Assembly: GCA_015680685.1 (NCBI GenBank)
Contig: MNCI01006679.1
Location: forward strand, 66,034 to 130,033
Length of the DNA stretch: 64,000 nt
From: Gnetum montanum
Lineage: Eukaryota > Streptophyta > Gnetopsida > Gnetales > Gnetaceae
Direction of reading: 5' to 3'
Made by a program: the position numbers and the translations under genes
Notes under the pieces: model-generated
Databases searched by the model: none
Told to the model about the DNA's origin: nothing
Seen by the model: only the letters and a program-made list of their open reading frames with translations
Shown: positions 24,304 through 36,551 of the stretch, piece by piece
Layout of the letters: each line of letters begins with the position of its first letter
Numbering within the stretch: position 1 is the stretch's first letter

Positions 24304-25197
24304 TGAAACACCATAAAATTTCATGACCCTCATGCTTCAGTAGGGTCTTGGAATTTAGGCAAGGACTTCGACAAGTGCAGCGTCATGATAGTCCAGCAGG
24401 AAAATGTAGGCACCAAGGTTGGACTATCCAGTCCGGCAAGTTTTCTATCTCTAGAGCTAATAGGCCTGATGGACTCTCCAGCTTGACCAACTGGACAATT
24501 GACTCGGTTGACAGTCTACCTAGAAATTATGCTAGGAGTTGCTGAAAGTGTTTGAGATGAGCAAAATAGTTCGGAAAGTTTTCTAGTGAGAAGTCTGCTA
24601 TGCTATGTAGTGTAGCAAGCCTTGAAAGATAGTTGCTCAAGCGTCCAAGTGCGAATTGACAAAGTGATTGCAAAGACAAGTCAAGATGCAGTCAACAGAA
24701 GGTGCTACGCTATGCTACACTATGTAGCATAGCATAGCGTAGCAAAGGAAGAGCAGAAAGGCCCATATTGCTAAGTGATTGTAATAAGAAAATGACACTT
24801 TGACAAGACTTCAGCCTCCAAAACTCCCTACCCCACTTAGTCCTCAGGCCTCGAGCAAAGTTTCTTACTAGAATATTGTGAATTAAACAAGGAAGCATGA
24901 TATGTTAGCTGCTACACTGTGCTATGCTAAATAGTATAGCATAGCGTAGCAACAACAAAAAAACTATAGAAGTGTTTCAGACACGAGTTCAACAAGTCCA
25001 AGGGCTTCCCGACATAAAGGAAAAAAGTTGTAGTTGTTAGCATGACTAAGCCTTAGACAAATGCTTTTCAGCTCCAACACAAATTTTAGTCAAGACTAGT
25101 AGCTATGCTATGCTACGCTATGTAGCATAGCACAACGTAGCAATTAGCCACTTACACTACGCTAATGTGCTTGACAGCGTGAGTAGTGCAACATTAG
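24304..25197 (+). mobile_element. 5' LTR of Tat element A1, left half
   Basis: Starts TGAAACACCATAAAATTT and aligns with the LTRs at 43939 and 54761. Only the first 894 bp of about 1,790 remain; at 25197/25198 the sequence jumps into the LTR of element B, which inserted here, and the rest of this LTR is lost. It contains at least four clusters of GCTATGCTACGC-type palindromes. The bases just before it (TGGTG, 24299-24303) recur after the A1 3' LTR. Confidence 0.85.
24703..24744. repeat. 15-bp-arm palindrome in Tat LTR
   Basis: TGCTACGCTATGCTA (24703-24717) and its exact reverse complement TAGCATAGCGTAGCA (24730-24744) are separated by 12 bases, so a stable hairpin or cruciform is possible. 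Related, less perfect palindromes lie at about 24912-24953 and 25103-25142 in the same LTR. Confidence 0.9.
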
Positions 25198-26069
25198 TGA
25201 TGAGTCATAAATTTGCTAGCTATCATATCGCAGCAGCCGTGATATCACAGTCATGATATCACATCCATGATATCGTGTACGTGATATCATAGCCTAGCCA
25301 CGATATCGCATAAGCGATATCGTGGCCTGCCTCAGTTTCTAGAAAGAAGAGGTGCCTTTCCTTGTTCTAGGACTTAGTTCCTAGTTCCTTACCCAAAATC
25401 TTGTAGTTTTTCCTTCTTAGAGTTAGAATTATTTCCCAGTGTATGTCCATAGTGTGGTGATTGTAATTGTATGGCATCTTTATTCGAGTGTGACGTACTT
25501 GGACACACACATGACTAGAAATAAAGATCGAGATTACTTCATCATTGCAGCATTCACTTAGTTTAATTATTTACTTAATTGTTATTTACTACTTTCTTAG
25601 CTAATATATCTTCACCCTGAACTCCTGTTAAAAGTGGAATGAGTACGACTTGATCATGAGCATTTAAGTGTGACTACTTGGTAACCCAGTAGCCTACCTA
25701 GGATCTGCGCTTGGTAATCCCAGTGGTAGTTGTGCACGAACTCCAAGATGTGTACAGATGATTAAGGAATGGATACTCATCGTACTTAGGCTAGCTTAGA
25801 TTCTCTCTCATCCTTTCTCTCTTAGCTTAGTTAATATTACCTTCCATTACACTAAGGAGTAGCATTAGCATAGGAACACATCATAAACCTCACTCTGGAC
25901 TAAACCATACGTGACTAGTTAACACTAGTCCAGATGGGAAGATAGTGAACTATGAGCTAAGGATAACTATCTAGATACCACAACTAGTCCATCTACGGAG
26001 TTCGACCGGATCGTGCGTGAAATGCTTGTATTCGTATGGTTGAGTGTAGGGGTACCTCGCCACTCATCA
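25198..26069 (+). mobile_element. 5' LTR of Athila-like element B
   Basis: 872 bp, TGATGAGTCATAAATTTGC to CACTCATCA, followed after one base by PBS TGGCACCGTTGTCGGGG. It aligns throughout with 31030-31882. The first 130 bp hold a cluster of GATATC palindromes. An AATAAA lies near 25518. The TATA box seen in the partner LTR (31153) is mutated here (CTAGAAAGAA). Confidence 0.9.
25218..25326. repeat. GATATC palindrome cluster in LTR U3
   Basis: Six GATATC hexamers and one near-match occur within about 110 bp, several inside longer palindromes such as GCGATATCG and TGATATCA, at spacings of roughly 14-16 bp. The partner LTR has a similar cluster at 31050-31135. Confidence 0.85.
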
Positions 26070-26070
26070 T

Positions 26071-26087
26071 TGGCACCGTTGTCGGGG
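26071..26087 (+). promoter_or_regulatory. Primer-binding site of element B
   Basis: TGGCACCGTTGTCGGGG, the form found in plant Athila/Tat gypsy elements (TGGCGCCGTTGCCGGGG in relatives). It follows the LTR end after one base. Confidence 0.88.
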
Positions 26088-26210
26088 ATGATGCTAGTTA
26101 TCTAGATTAGTTATATCATACAAGGTCACTGTATAGGAATTAATGATATATCTTTCAAGAAGAAATAATTACAAAAAGTCACATACGAATTCACACACAG
26201 TTTCACAATC

Positions 26211-28130
26211 ATGCCTCTCCTACAAGACTATGATAATGCCACATCTAGTGAGGAAATTCATTGGAGAACCAACGAATTATTTGACAATGAAGATTGGAGT
26301 ATGCAACCCAAGGTGCGGGTTTCTTATAAACATAAATGAAGGTAACATCATCCCAACACACGAAAGCATAACTTACATGATGATGATGAACCCCTACTGG
26401 CCACTACAAGCCTAATGCAAATACAAGAGGCTATTCAAATCTCCCGTAGGCATCGTAAAGAGAGCCATCTACCCAGGCTCGATTTAAAAAACTTCCCTAA
26501 TTTCTTAGGAGGCTATGACTTAGATCTGCATCAACATTTACAAGCCTTCTACGATGCCTACGCATGGAACAACATTGATAATGGTTGGAAAAAACTCAAG
26601 CTCTTCCCTATGACACTCGTTGGCCAAGCAAAAGTATGGTATAGATCATTAAAACCAAATTTAATACGACGTTGGCCAACAATGGTGGAAGTCTTTAATG
26701 AAAGATATCAAACCTGCGTAAGAGTGTTGGCCTTGAGGAAACAAATCCAAGAGTGAAAACAAGCATAACATGAACCCTTGAACATGGCCTTAGAAAGATA
26801 TTATGCACTATTAAACAACTATCTAGGCCATGAGTTCTCCGAAGAAAGGCTAATGTATCATATCATTGATGGGCTTCGTGATGAAACAAGAAAGATCCTA
26901 GGGATGTATGCCCAAGGATAACTATATGATCTATGAACCCATCAATTACAAGAGCTTATTAAGCGGGTAGCAAAAGAAGAGGAGAAATGGCTAGATGGGA
27001 GAGTGTTGAAAAACATCTACAGGACTAGAATCTCAAGTTAACAAAGGTTCATAATCACAAAAGGGGAAATCAACCAATCTCAAGGAGGAAAAATCATCTT
27101 TGCCAACACAGCAATCACTAGAAGAAGTTGAGGAAAAGATCAATAAGATGTTGGAATGGACACATAAAAAGTGTGAAGAATTTATTGATATAATTGGAGA
27201 TAGAGTTTTGACAACCTGAGAAGCAAGACAAAGTATCATTAGACAATTGGAAAGAAGGGATAAGGAAAATAAGAGCTCAACTACCAATCACACGTATGAA
27301 TGCAACATTTTCCTATACGATCACCCCAAGGGCCAATGCCCAATCTTGTTACATTTATATGAGCATTGGAGAAGCACGTTACATCCCAAGTTCATATAGA
27401 GATACTATGTTCGATCAGAGTGGCATCAATCCTAGTCATGGGGGAAGCCACCCCTAAACTGGAGACAACCTTCATAGCATCCGAATCCAAATGCTTATCT
27501 AGTCCAATACCCTATTTCTCCAACTGGGCCAACATACCCTATCTCACTGCATTATCATTATCCTCAATACTATTAGCCTATGTCCTCAACACAACCATTG
27601 CCTTATGCACCTTACACTTCTCCTAATTTTCAAAATTCTCATCCTTCCCTCCTATATCACCACCAACTATTCCTAAGGTGTCTGCATCATAGCAAAAACC
27701 CCCGAACGTTACTTGTGCTACTATTGCCAACAGCAGTGAGAGACCTTAGCAACATCGAAGGCATCCCTTCTTTAGAAATCACCCTAGGAAGGGACAATAG
27801 AATTCCAAGGCCATTGCATCCTCCAACTCAGCACAACTCCAACACTATGGTGCATCCTTCTCTTCGAACCCAACGCCTCGTGCTACTTCATAAGGGCCAC
27901 CAATTAACACTCCAACAACAATACAGCCCAATGAATACAGCCATGGAGGGTGACATCCTGATCCTTGCATACCATCTAATGGTCCCAATTATCATAGTGG
28001 GTCAACTCGTTATCTGGAAGCTACATCTTATAAATTGCCTCACTATGCTTACTATAATTAGGTGTGTGAACCCCGATGGGGTAAGTATGACCAGGTCCTA
28101 ATATTTCTAACATGCAAGGATCCTCATCTT
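26211..28130 (+). pseudogene. Ty3/gypsy gag of element B, first copy
   Basis: Starts at ATG 26211 (MPLLQDYDNATSSEEIHW), 140 bp after the PBS. The capsid-like domain is clear at about 26415-26756: LPRLDLKNFPNFLGGYDLDL, then HLQAFYDAYAWN, GQAKVWYRSLKP and WPTMVEVFNERYQ. It continues with ALERYYALLNNYLGHEFSEE and RLMYHIIDGLRDETRK. Downstream the frame changes repeatedly; a Pro/Ser/Asn/Gln-rich tail with YKLPHYAYYNQVCEPRWGKY ends near 28100. No zinc knuckle, protease, RT or integrase follows, so B is non-autonomous. A near-identical copy lies at 32024-34006. Confidence 0.8.
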
Positions 28131-30075
28131 TCATTTATTAATCTTTGCCATCCTCAACCGTTTAGTTATGGGGGATATCCCCCATTTGAATAACAAGCAA
28201 GATTAATAAATTTTTTTCATTTTCTTCAATTTAATATCTTTTTTTTTCTAGTTTTTCATTTTTCAATTTCTTGTTTTATCTTTTCATCTTTTTGTCTTCT
28301 TACATTTTTAAAAGTTATCTCGTCTATGAATAAAACACTCATGTGGCTTGTTGGTTGAGGTGTGTTCTATGTTATCGAGTCTTGAGTGATCAATTATGTG
28401 GATAGCGAGCCCATTACACCCACTCATCCATTCTACAAATAAGAGGTTCTAAACGAGGGTACAGTGATATTCTTGACATTTTTAAAACTCAAAATTAATT
28501 TTGTGTTCATTGTACCCAAAATGAAGAAGGATGATCCAAGAGGGAATGATTAGGATGTGACATCAAGGGGACTTGCAGATTATCTTTGGTGACATTTGTG
28601 GGAGTTTTCATGCAACGTGGTTGTACTAAGATCCTTGTAGATCTAACAAAAAAATGGGAGTAAGAGTAATCAAAAGGCACTTAAAAATCCAATGCTGTTA
28701 TAGGGGGGTTCCATTGGAAAGACATGCACCCATGCCTGATGGTTGGCGGCTTCTTTGGATTTAGCAATCGATAAACAAGAAGAAAAAAAAAACAAAGGAA
28801 GTGCCAAAAAACAAAAATCACTCCTCCCTTGAAAAAAATGCCAAGTGATCGTATGCCTTGTTGTTTTGGTACTCTCATAGTCGCTCATCATGGGATGAAA
28901 CAATCCAGTGTCACTGATCAGATGAATGGACTTAATCCTGATCTTGGAACGACAGGTTAATGACACCTTAATCATGCATTACACATAGGATTCACTGTGC
29001 CATGGGTCAGTTACCTCATGTCCCAATATCTACAATCCCTTCTATAGTTCATCTCATCTCACTGTTCGTGTAATTGTAGCTCGTGTTGTGTGTAATGTAG
29101 AATTAGTACCTTATTCCGGTGATATTTACATGTGTGTGTTTTATGAAACCAGTGTGGATTACATTTAACCCTTCGAGTACCCACAGAAACTTTTAAGTGT
29201 GGTTATGCAAGGGCATTATAGGTTGGAACTTGATTTGGGGAGGACCCACTTGCGTAATTTTTGTAATTTTCACTCATAACCCATCTTCCGCACATCATCT
29301 GTTATCCTTAGCATATTGCCAACAATTTTCTTTCCCTTATTACTATCCCTCCGATTCAACATTCCTATGAACCATCACATAGCCTTTTCCCCTACCGTAT
29401 TAGGTCCTTATTAATAAATTCTACACCATCATAATTTTCGTGCCTTCAGAACTAGTTGAATTACCCTGGAACCCTTTAACAATCATCCAGATGTCCTTAG
29501 TTTACATTGTTTAATTTCAAAGAAATATTTAAAATTTAGTACATTCTCTAAGTGCCCTAACTTCGATGAAAATATATATGCGTGACCCCCTTGTGGTAAT
29601 CAACATCATTTGCAACTATTCACGTAGGGGAAGTTTTTCAAATTCCTCTCTACAACTCACGATTATGCATCCCTTGCTTTCATATCCATAACTCGCTCGT
29701 TGGTACTCCAATTTTCATTTTGTTTGAACCTACTTGAACCTGGAGTGTTCAGCTTAGTCATGGGGGAGGGGCACACACCAAATATCACATAAATTTTTTG
29801 AAATTAATTATCACCTAAAGAACATATTTAAGGGTAATTAGTTGTAAAATTAAGAATAAAATGTGTCAAAAACAATTTCATCCCCTTAGCTATAACAGAA
29901 AATTAAATTTGGAAACCACCTAAGCAAAGAGGACTCAACATTGAAATGTTTATGGGACATGTTCCTCCAATAATTAACATCACATGGAAATAAAGTAAAT
30001 CTATTAAGGCAAGAAGTAAGGTATAACCTAACTTTGATAACAACCTTACTAACGATTGGTCCCGTGTTATTGCAG
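28131..30075. other. Element B internal region without pol
   Basis: About 1.9 kb where an autonomous Athila-type element would carry protease, RT, RNase H and integrase. I find none of their motifs on either strand. A purine run (GGGGGAGGGG, 29762-29771) resembles an internal polypurine tract. Confidence 0.5.
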
Positions 30076-30866
30076 ATGGCCTCGAAATGTGGACAACAGG
30101 AAGGTCCTGCTCAAGGTGTGATCAAATGACCTAGGAGAGGTGAAGGAAAATTTCATGCTAAACAACATGTAGAGTTAGAAGAACAAAGCATTTAGTATCC
30201 ACCAAGAAGACCCTGCTACTATACAATCAAGGCAGGTGGAAGGAGGAGCTATTGCAGTGTCTGAATAGAGATGATATCTCACGTTTCCCCAGGATTGTGT
30301 TCAGACCATCCATGAAAGGTCCATATTAATTGTAGTGATCATGGAATTAAACTTTGGACCTTTCACAGAATTTTCTCTGGAGGCCATTAGGGATCACCTC
30401 AAAGGGTCCCCATTATGGCCTACCTTCTTTGAAAGCGGTTCCTGGTACTTAGGGGAAACATACCAATTTTGGCATAATAAACAAGAAGGCACCATGGTTA
30501 ATAATTGTGTTGTGACTGTTGATTTCTCTGTTCAAGCCATTTCAAAAGTATTAAACCTTTCGAATACAGGGCCAAAGGTTTCTCAGAACCAACTAGACAC
30601 TTTCAGAACCAAGCAACTTAATAAATTGTTGATAGAGAATAATAAAAGGGTGGCAGAAGAAAAAGAGAAGATTGACTAGGATGCCTATATGGCACAAGCA
30701 TAAACTTACATGCATGCCAAGGCACTCAAGGCCTTACAAGAGGAGAAACTCTAGGCCATACTTCAACGCCATCAAATCCCAAAACCTTGAGTGCAAGAAA
30801 AGGGAAAGACACCCATGGAGGAGCCACTACCACCAGGAACTACATGAGTTCCATCGAATTTTGTAA
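30076..30866 (+). pseudogene. Second ORF of element B (extra-ORF, plant transposon protein-like)
   Basis: Begins at ATG 30076 (MASKCGQQEGPAQGVIK), preceded directly by TTATTGCAG, a good splice acceptor. After a few stops and a frame change, 114 codons are open at 30335-30679: LEAIRDHLKGSPLWPTFFES, YLGETYQFWHNKQEG, VTVDFSVQAISKVLNL, then a Lys/Glu-rich helix LIENNKRVAEEKEKI and a Pro-rich end near 30866. The FxxN...V-F---I---L-L pattern resembles the extra ORF of plant Athila/Ogre elements (putative plant transposon protein, Transposase_32-like). The position before the 3' LTR is that of the Athila env-like ORF. The assignment comes from recalled patterns, not a search. Confidence 0.5.
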
Positions 30867-31018
30867 TCATAGGATTTTCTTTTATGTTATGTCCTAATTT
30901 TTTTTGACTCCACACTGTGGCATGAATCCATTCTAGTTAGTCAATAATCCCATACCTATCCACTGTGTAATCAATGGAGCTTGTTCTTACTTTAACTCGA
31001 GGACAAGTTTTCATTCAG

Positions 31019-31029
31019 TTGTGGGGGTA
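31019..31029 (+). promoter_or_regulatory. Polypurine tract of element B
   Basis: TTGTGGGGGTA directly before TGATGAG, the LTR start. The TGTGGGGGTA form is usual in Athila-like elements. Confidence 0.8.
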
Positions 31030-31882
31030 TGATGAGTCATAAATTTGCTGGCTGTGATATCGCAGCCATGATATCGTAGTAGCTGTGATATCGTAGCTGT
31101 GATATCGCATCTGCGACATCGCATACGTGATATCATGGCTTGCCTAGATTTCTATAAATAAAAGTTGGCTTTCCTTGTTCTAGGACTTAGTTCTTAGTTC
31201 CTTACCCAAACTCTTGTAGTTTTTTCTTCTTAGAGTTAGAATTATTTCCCAGTGTATGCCCATAGTGTGGTGATTGTAATTATACGACATCCTTATTCGA
31301 GTGTGACGTACTTGGACATGCACATGACCAAAAATAAAGATCGAGATTACTTCATCATTGTAGCATTCACTTAGTTTAATTATTTACTTAATTGTTATTT
31401 ACTGCTTTCTTAGCTAATATCTCTTCACCCTGAACTCCTGTTAAATGTGGAATGAGTACAACTTGATCACGAGCATTTAAGTATGACTACTTGGTAACCT
31501 AGTAGCCTACCTAGGATCTGCGCTTGGTAATCCCAGTGGTAGTTGTGCAAGAAGTCCAAGATGTGTACGGATGATTAAGGAACAGATACTCATCGCACTT
31601 AGGCTAGCTTAGATTCTCTCTCACCCTTTCTCTCTTAGCTTAGTTAATATTACCTTCCATTACACCAAGGAGTAGCATTAGCATAGGAACACATCATAAA
31701 CCTCACTCTGGACTAAACCATACGTGATAAGTTAACACTACTCCAGATGGGAAGACAATGAACTATTAGCTAAGGATAACTATCTAGATACCACAACTAG
31801 TCCATCTACGGAGTTCGACCGGATCATGCGTGAAATGCTTGTATTCGTATGGTTGAGTGTAGGGGTACCTTGCCACTCATCA
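31030..31882 (+). mobile_element. Middle LTR of tandem element B
   Basis: 853 bp, same sequence family as 25198-26069. It has a PPT on its left (31019-31029) and a PBS on its right (31884-31900), because it joins two internal regions. A TATA box (TATAAATAAA) lies near 31153 and AATAAA near 31333. The GATATC cluster is at 31050-31135. Confidence 0.9.
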
Positions 31883-31883
31883 T

Positions 31884-31900
31884 TGGCACCGTTGTCGGGG
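31884..31900 (+). promoter_or_regulatory. Second primer-binding site of element B
   Basis: TGGCACCGTTGTCGGGG after the middle LTR, identical to the site at 26071. Confidence 0.88.
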
Positions 31901-32023
31901 ATGATGCTAGTTATCTAGATTAGTTATATCATACAAGGTCACTGTATAGGAATTAATGATATATCTTTCAAGAAGAAATAATTACAAAAATTCACATACG
32001 AATTCACACACAGTTTCACAATC

Positions 32024-34006
32024 ATGCCTCTCCTACAAGACTATGATAATGCCACATCTAGTGAGGAAATTCATTGGAGAACCAACGAATTATTTGACAA
32101 TGAAGATTGGAGTACGCAACCTGAGGTGCGGGTTTCTTATAAACATCAACGAAGGTAACATCATCCCAACACATGAAAGCATAACTTACGTGATGATGAT
32201 GAATCCCTACTAGCCACTACAAGCCTAACGCAAATACAAGAGGTTGTTCGAATCTCCTGTAGGCATCGTAAAGAGAGCTGTCTACCCAGGCTTGATTTAA
32301 ACAACTTTCCTAATTTCTCAGGAGGCTATGACTTAGATCTGCATTAACATTTACAAGCCTTCTATGATGCCTGCACATGGAACAACATTGATAACGGTTG
32401 GAAAAAACTCAAGCTCTTCCCTATGACACTCGTTGGCCAAGCAAAAGTATGCTATAGATCATTAAAACCAAATTCAATACGACATTGGCCAACAATGGTG
32501 GAAGTCTTTAATGAAAGATATCAAACCTACGCAAGAGTGTTGGCCTTGAGGAAAAAAATCCAAGAGTGAAAACAAGAACAACATGAACCCTTGTACATGG
32601 CCTTAGAAAGATATTATGCACTGTTAAACAATTTTCTAGGCCATGAGTTCTCCAAAGAAAGGCTAATGTACCATATCATTGATGGGCTTTGTGATGAAAC
32701 AAGAAAGACCCTAGGGATGTATGCCCAAGGATAACTATATGATCTACGAACCCATCAATTACAAGAGCTTATTAAGCGGGTAGAAAAAGAAGAATGAGAG
32801 ATGGCTAGATGAGAGAGTGTTGAAAAACATGTACGGGACCAGAATCCCAACTTAACAAAGGTCCATAATCATAAAAAGGAGAAATCAACCAATCTCAAGG
32901 AGGAAAAATCATCTTTGCCAACACAACAATCACTAGAAGAGTCAAGGAAAAGATCAATAAGATGTTGGAATGGACACATAAAAAGTGTGAAGAATTTATT
33001 GATATCATTGGAGATAGAGTTTTGACAACCCGAGAAGTAGGAAAAAGTATCATTAGATAATCGGAAAGAAGGGATAAGAAAAATAAGAGCTCAACGGCCA
33101 ATCACACGTATGAATGCAACATTTTCCTGTATGATCACCCCAAGGGCCAATGCCTAATCTTGTTACATTTATATGAGCATTGGGAAAGCACGTTACATCC
33201 CAAATTCATATAGAGATACCATGTTCAATCATAGTGACATCAATCCCAGTCGTGGGGGAAGCTACTGCTAAACTGGAGACACCCTTCATATCATCCGAAT
33301 CCAAATGCTTATCTAGTCCAATACCCTATTTCTCAAAATGGGCCAACACACCCTATCTCACCGCATTATCATTCTCCTCAATACTATCAGCCCATGTCCT
33401 TAACACAACCATTACCTTGTGCACCTTACACTTCTCCTAATTTTCAACATTCTCATCCTTCCCCTCCGTCTACATCACCACCAACTGTTCCTAAGGTGTC
33501 TACACCACAGTAACAACCCTCAAACATTACTTGTGCTACTGTTGCCAACAACAGTTAGAGACCTTAGCAACATCAAAGGCATCCCTTCTTTACAAATGAC
33601 CCTAGGAAGGGACAACACAATTCCAAGGCCACTACATCCTCCAACTCAACACAAGTCCAACACTATGGTGCATCCTTCTCTTCAAACCCAATGCCTAATG
33701 CTACTTCATCAAGGCCACCAATTAACACTCCAACAATCATACGGCCCNCTACTTCATCAAGGCCACCAATTAACACTCCAATAATCATACGGCCCAATGA
33801 ATACAACCATGGAGGGAAACATCCTAATCCTTGCATACCATCAAACTATCCCAATTATCATAGTGGATCAACTTGTTATCCCAAAGATACATCTTATAAA
33901 TTGCCCCACTATGCTTACTATAATCAGGTGTGCGAACCCCAATGGGGTAAGTATGACTAGGTCCTAATATTTCCAACATGCAAGGATCCCCAGCTTTCAT
34001 TTATTA
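32024..34006 (+). pseudogene. Ty3/gypsy gag of element B, second copy, truncated
   Basis: Copy of the gag at 26211-28130, starting at ATG 32024 with the same N-terminus, with independent stop codons and point changes. Alignment with the first copy holds up to CATTTATTA (28139 in the first copy, 34006 here); then the sequence jumps to the antisense gene of element A1. A 47-bp direct repeat around an ambiguous base (33701-33795) is private to this copy. It forms the right part of an LTR-internal-LTR-internal tandem. Confidence 0.8.
33701..33795. repeat. 47-bp direct duplication with N at the joint
   Basis: 33701-33747 and 33749-33795 are the same except one base, with N at 33748. The first copy of B has only one unit here, so this may be an assembly gap or mis-join. 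Confidence 0.85.
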
Positions 34007-36551
34007 AATCTCCCACATTGGTGGTCAGGTTGGCCTTCTCCTTCTCAAGTCTCTATACCCATTTCCAGAGGTCTTCATTCATGCATTCCCACAAGGAGCA
34101 TGTCGAGTATAGTGCACATTGACTCACTTCGTCATATATGCAATGAGGTACCTCGGTCACCTTTGGTGGAAATTCAGGTACGACGTCGACCTCAAAAACC
34201 CACCTAGGGTCCCACTTGAGATGAGAGGCTGCCAAGCACACATAAAAATGCATTAGTCACAGTGGCATGGTGAATGCAACAACAATTTAGAGTCTAGCAT
34301 AGGACTTTAACTTACCCACTTCTGAGTCAACCTACTTTGAGTGGTCGATCATGTTGTCGACCACCCCCTCCATGAAAGTAAATTTGTTGGGGGTCTTGGT
34401 CCATGGTCGTAGGCACATCAAGGATGAGTCGGAGGTATCAACGGTGGTATTAGCTACATGGTAAAATGTGTTAGATAAAGAGGAGAGAACCATAATAGGG
34501 TTGATGAATAGTGTAAATGATAGTGTAAAGCTCCTACCCAGCAAACCCTTAGGGGTGATAGTGGGGGGGTCACCCATCGACACACTGTCAAATATGCAGT
34601 AAAACTCACTAGCATCCAAATGGAGCCCCTCTCCTTTCAGCTAACCTAATAACATAGCAGCATCCTCGATGCTCATGTGCCCCTCCAGTTCTAAGCTACT
34701 CTCTGCAAAAGGGTCATTAGTAAGAGCCTCTTCCTCATCAGGAGGGGCTTCCTCATCGTCGGCAGGAACCTCCTCTTCATCGGTAGGGGCCTCTTCCTCA
34801 CCAATCGAGGCCCTTTCTTCTATAGCAGGGGCCCCTTCTTCCTTGGTTGGGGCCCTCTCCTCTATAGCCAGCACCTCCTCATTTTCACCAGTTACCCCTA
34901 TTGTAGGGGCCGCTACTTCTTCTTCTCCTTCTTCCTCTTCTTCCTTAGCTAATAAAGTATAGTCACTGTAAGCAAATTACACTAACTCGAAGCACATGCT
35001 ATGCTGTGCAACACTACCTAGTGTAACACAATGTAGTAAATGTTAGCAAATAAAAAAAAACTTACCAATCGGAGGCTACACTCTGCGAAGTTTGAGTCAT
35101 AGCTTCTTCCCCCTCTCTTCGTTAGTACGGTAGGGTGGGACCTCTTATGTTGCAGCTTGGTTGTCACCGTCTTTGTAATGAGGCATTCCCCCCTTGTCAC
35201 ACTACCAGTGGTAATGGGGGATGCCTCTCCGATGCTTTCTTAAGCTCAAAAGTTATGTGCCACCCGATCCCTGGTCATCATTGAAAATGATTCCCTAATA
35301 GCTTTCTGGGGATCTTGAGATTAGGTGGTACAGAAGACTTGGCAGATCCATGGTTTGGAAATTTGGCTATGATCTTGTAGTACCTACACTTCATTCTCAC
35401 AGACTACCAAGAATTTTGCAAAAGGTCGTAGACAGGCTATGATCTTGTAGTACCTAGACTCCATTCTCACAGACTACCAAGAATTTTTCAAAAGGTCGTA
35501 GACAGGCTATGAAGAAGGCATGATGCACGTTGAAATGGGATTCAAGCTTTCAGCGAAGCTTGACCATTTCAGATTGCATGCCTTTGTAAAGATGCTTGGC
35601 CCAATTATAATGGGTCCCATTTTCCATGAAATTCCTCATTATCCAAGCCTACTCAATCCCAATGATTTTTCCTTGGGATAGCATCTTGGGGAAGGCAAGG
35701 GCATGGAAGATAGGGTAAACCGTTTTGGCCACCCATAGCCTAACTTTCTCAATATAAATCCCCTTTCGGTCCTTTGCTGCCCCTAGCCACTACTCGATGT
35801 CCCCCTGATTGTGTGCATCTTTCTTGGATTTTTCTCCCACGGGGAGACCATTAAAGGAAACATCAAAAAGATCTGCAAATAATTGATCGTTGACATCAAA
35901 CACCACGTGCACACTATGAACATGTGTGTGGAAGTGGTTTGCCTTTTCGAAGAAGGAGTTGGCTAGGGAAAGCATCTCTGTAGGCAGGACATTTGAGTTA
36001 ATAGCCAAAAATAAGTCCATAAGCCTAGCCTCCTAAAGATTATGGACAAGCATGGTTGTAGCCTCATTATAGAGCCAAAATTGGGTCTCCTCCACCTCCC
36101 CATACTTAAAAAAGAGGTTGGTTTTGTTGTTCTTGGAGGCAATCACAGTCACCTCTTGGGATTTCTTCACCACTAAAATAGATCGCAAGAAAAAGGAAAA
36201 AAATAGCAAAAAAGGAGAAAGGGTTAGAAAAATGTAAACATCACTCAAACATGTAACAGTGAATTCACACTTTAGCGTACTAGGTTTGAATGATGTGGGA
36301 AATGGTGGGAGANGGTTGGATAGGTTCTGAACTCACCCCAAAATTGGCCTATTACACCGGCGCGCACATTTCCAATAGAGGAAAACTCCTGCAAGGCCAT
36401 TTGTGCCAACGCTAAGGCATTTGTGTCACTGTGGAGATCACTTTTGTCAATAAAAAACCTAGCAACACACAAGAAATGCACATATACACTGTTAATACTT
36501 GTGTTTAGCGTAGCATGGATTACACAACAAAATACCTTCATAGAACTCACC

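Noticed and set aside
27580-28101. Plus-strand ORF of 173 codons
   Set aside because: Leu/His/Thr-rich out-of-phase reading of the gag tail. The matching frame in the second copy is also broken, so it is a shadow of gag.
28670-28975. Minus-strand ORF of 101 codons in element B
   Set aside because: No domain, no copy to compare, and two overlapping frames are equally open. Treated as chance.
34669-34962. Plus-strand Ser/Ala-rich ORF of 97 codons
   Set aside because: It is the complement of the acidic exon of the antisense gene, whose frame is supported by splice sites and neighbouring exons.
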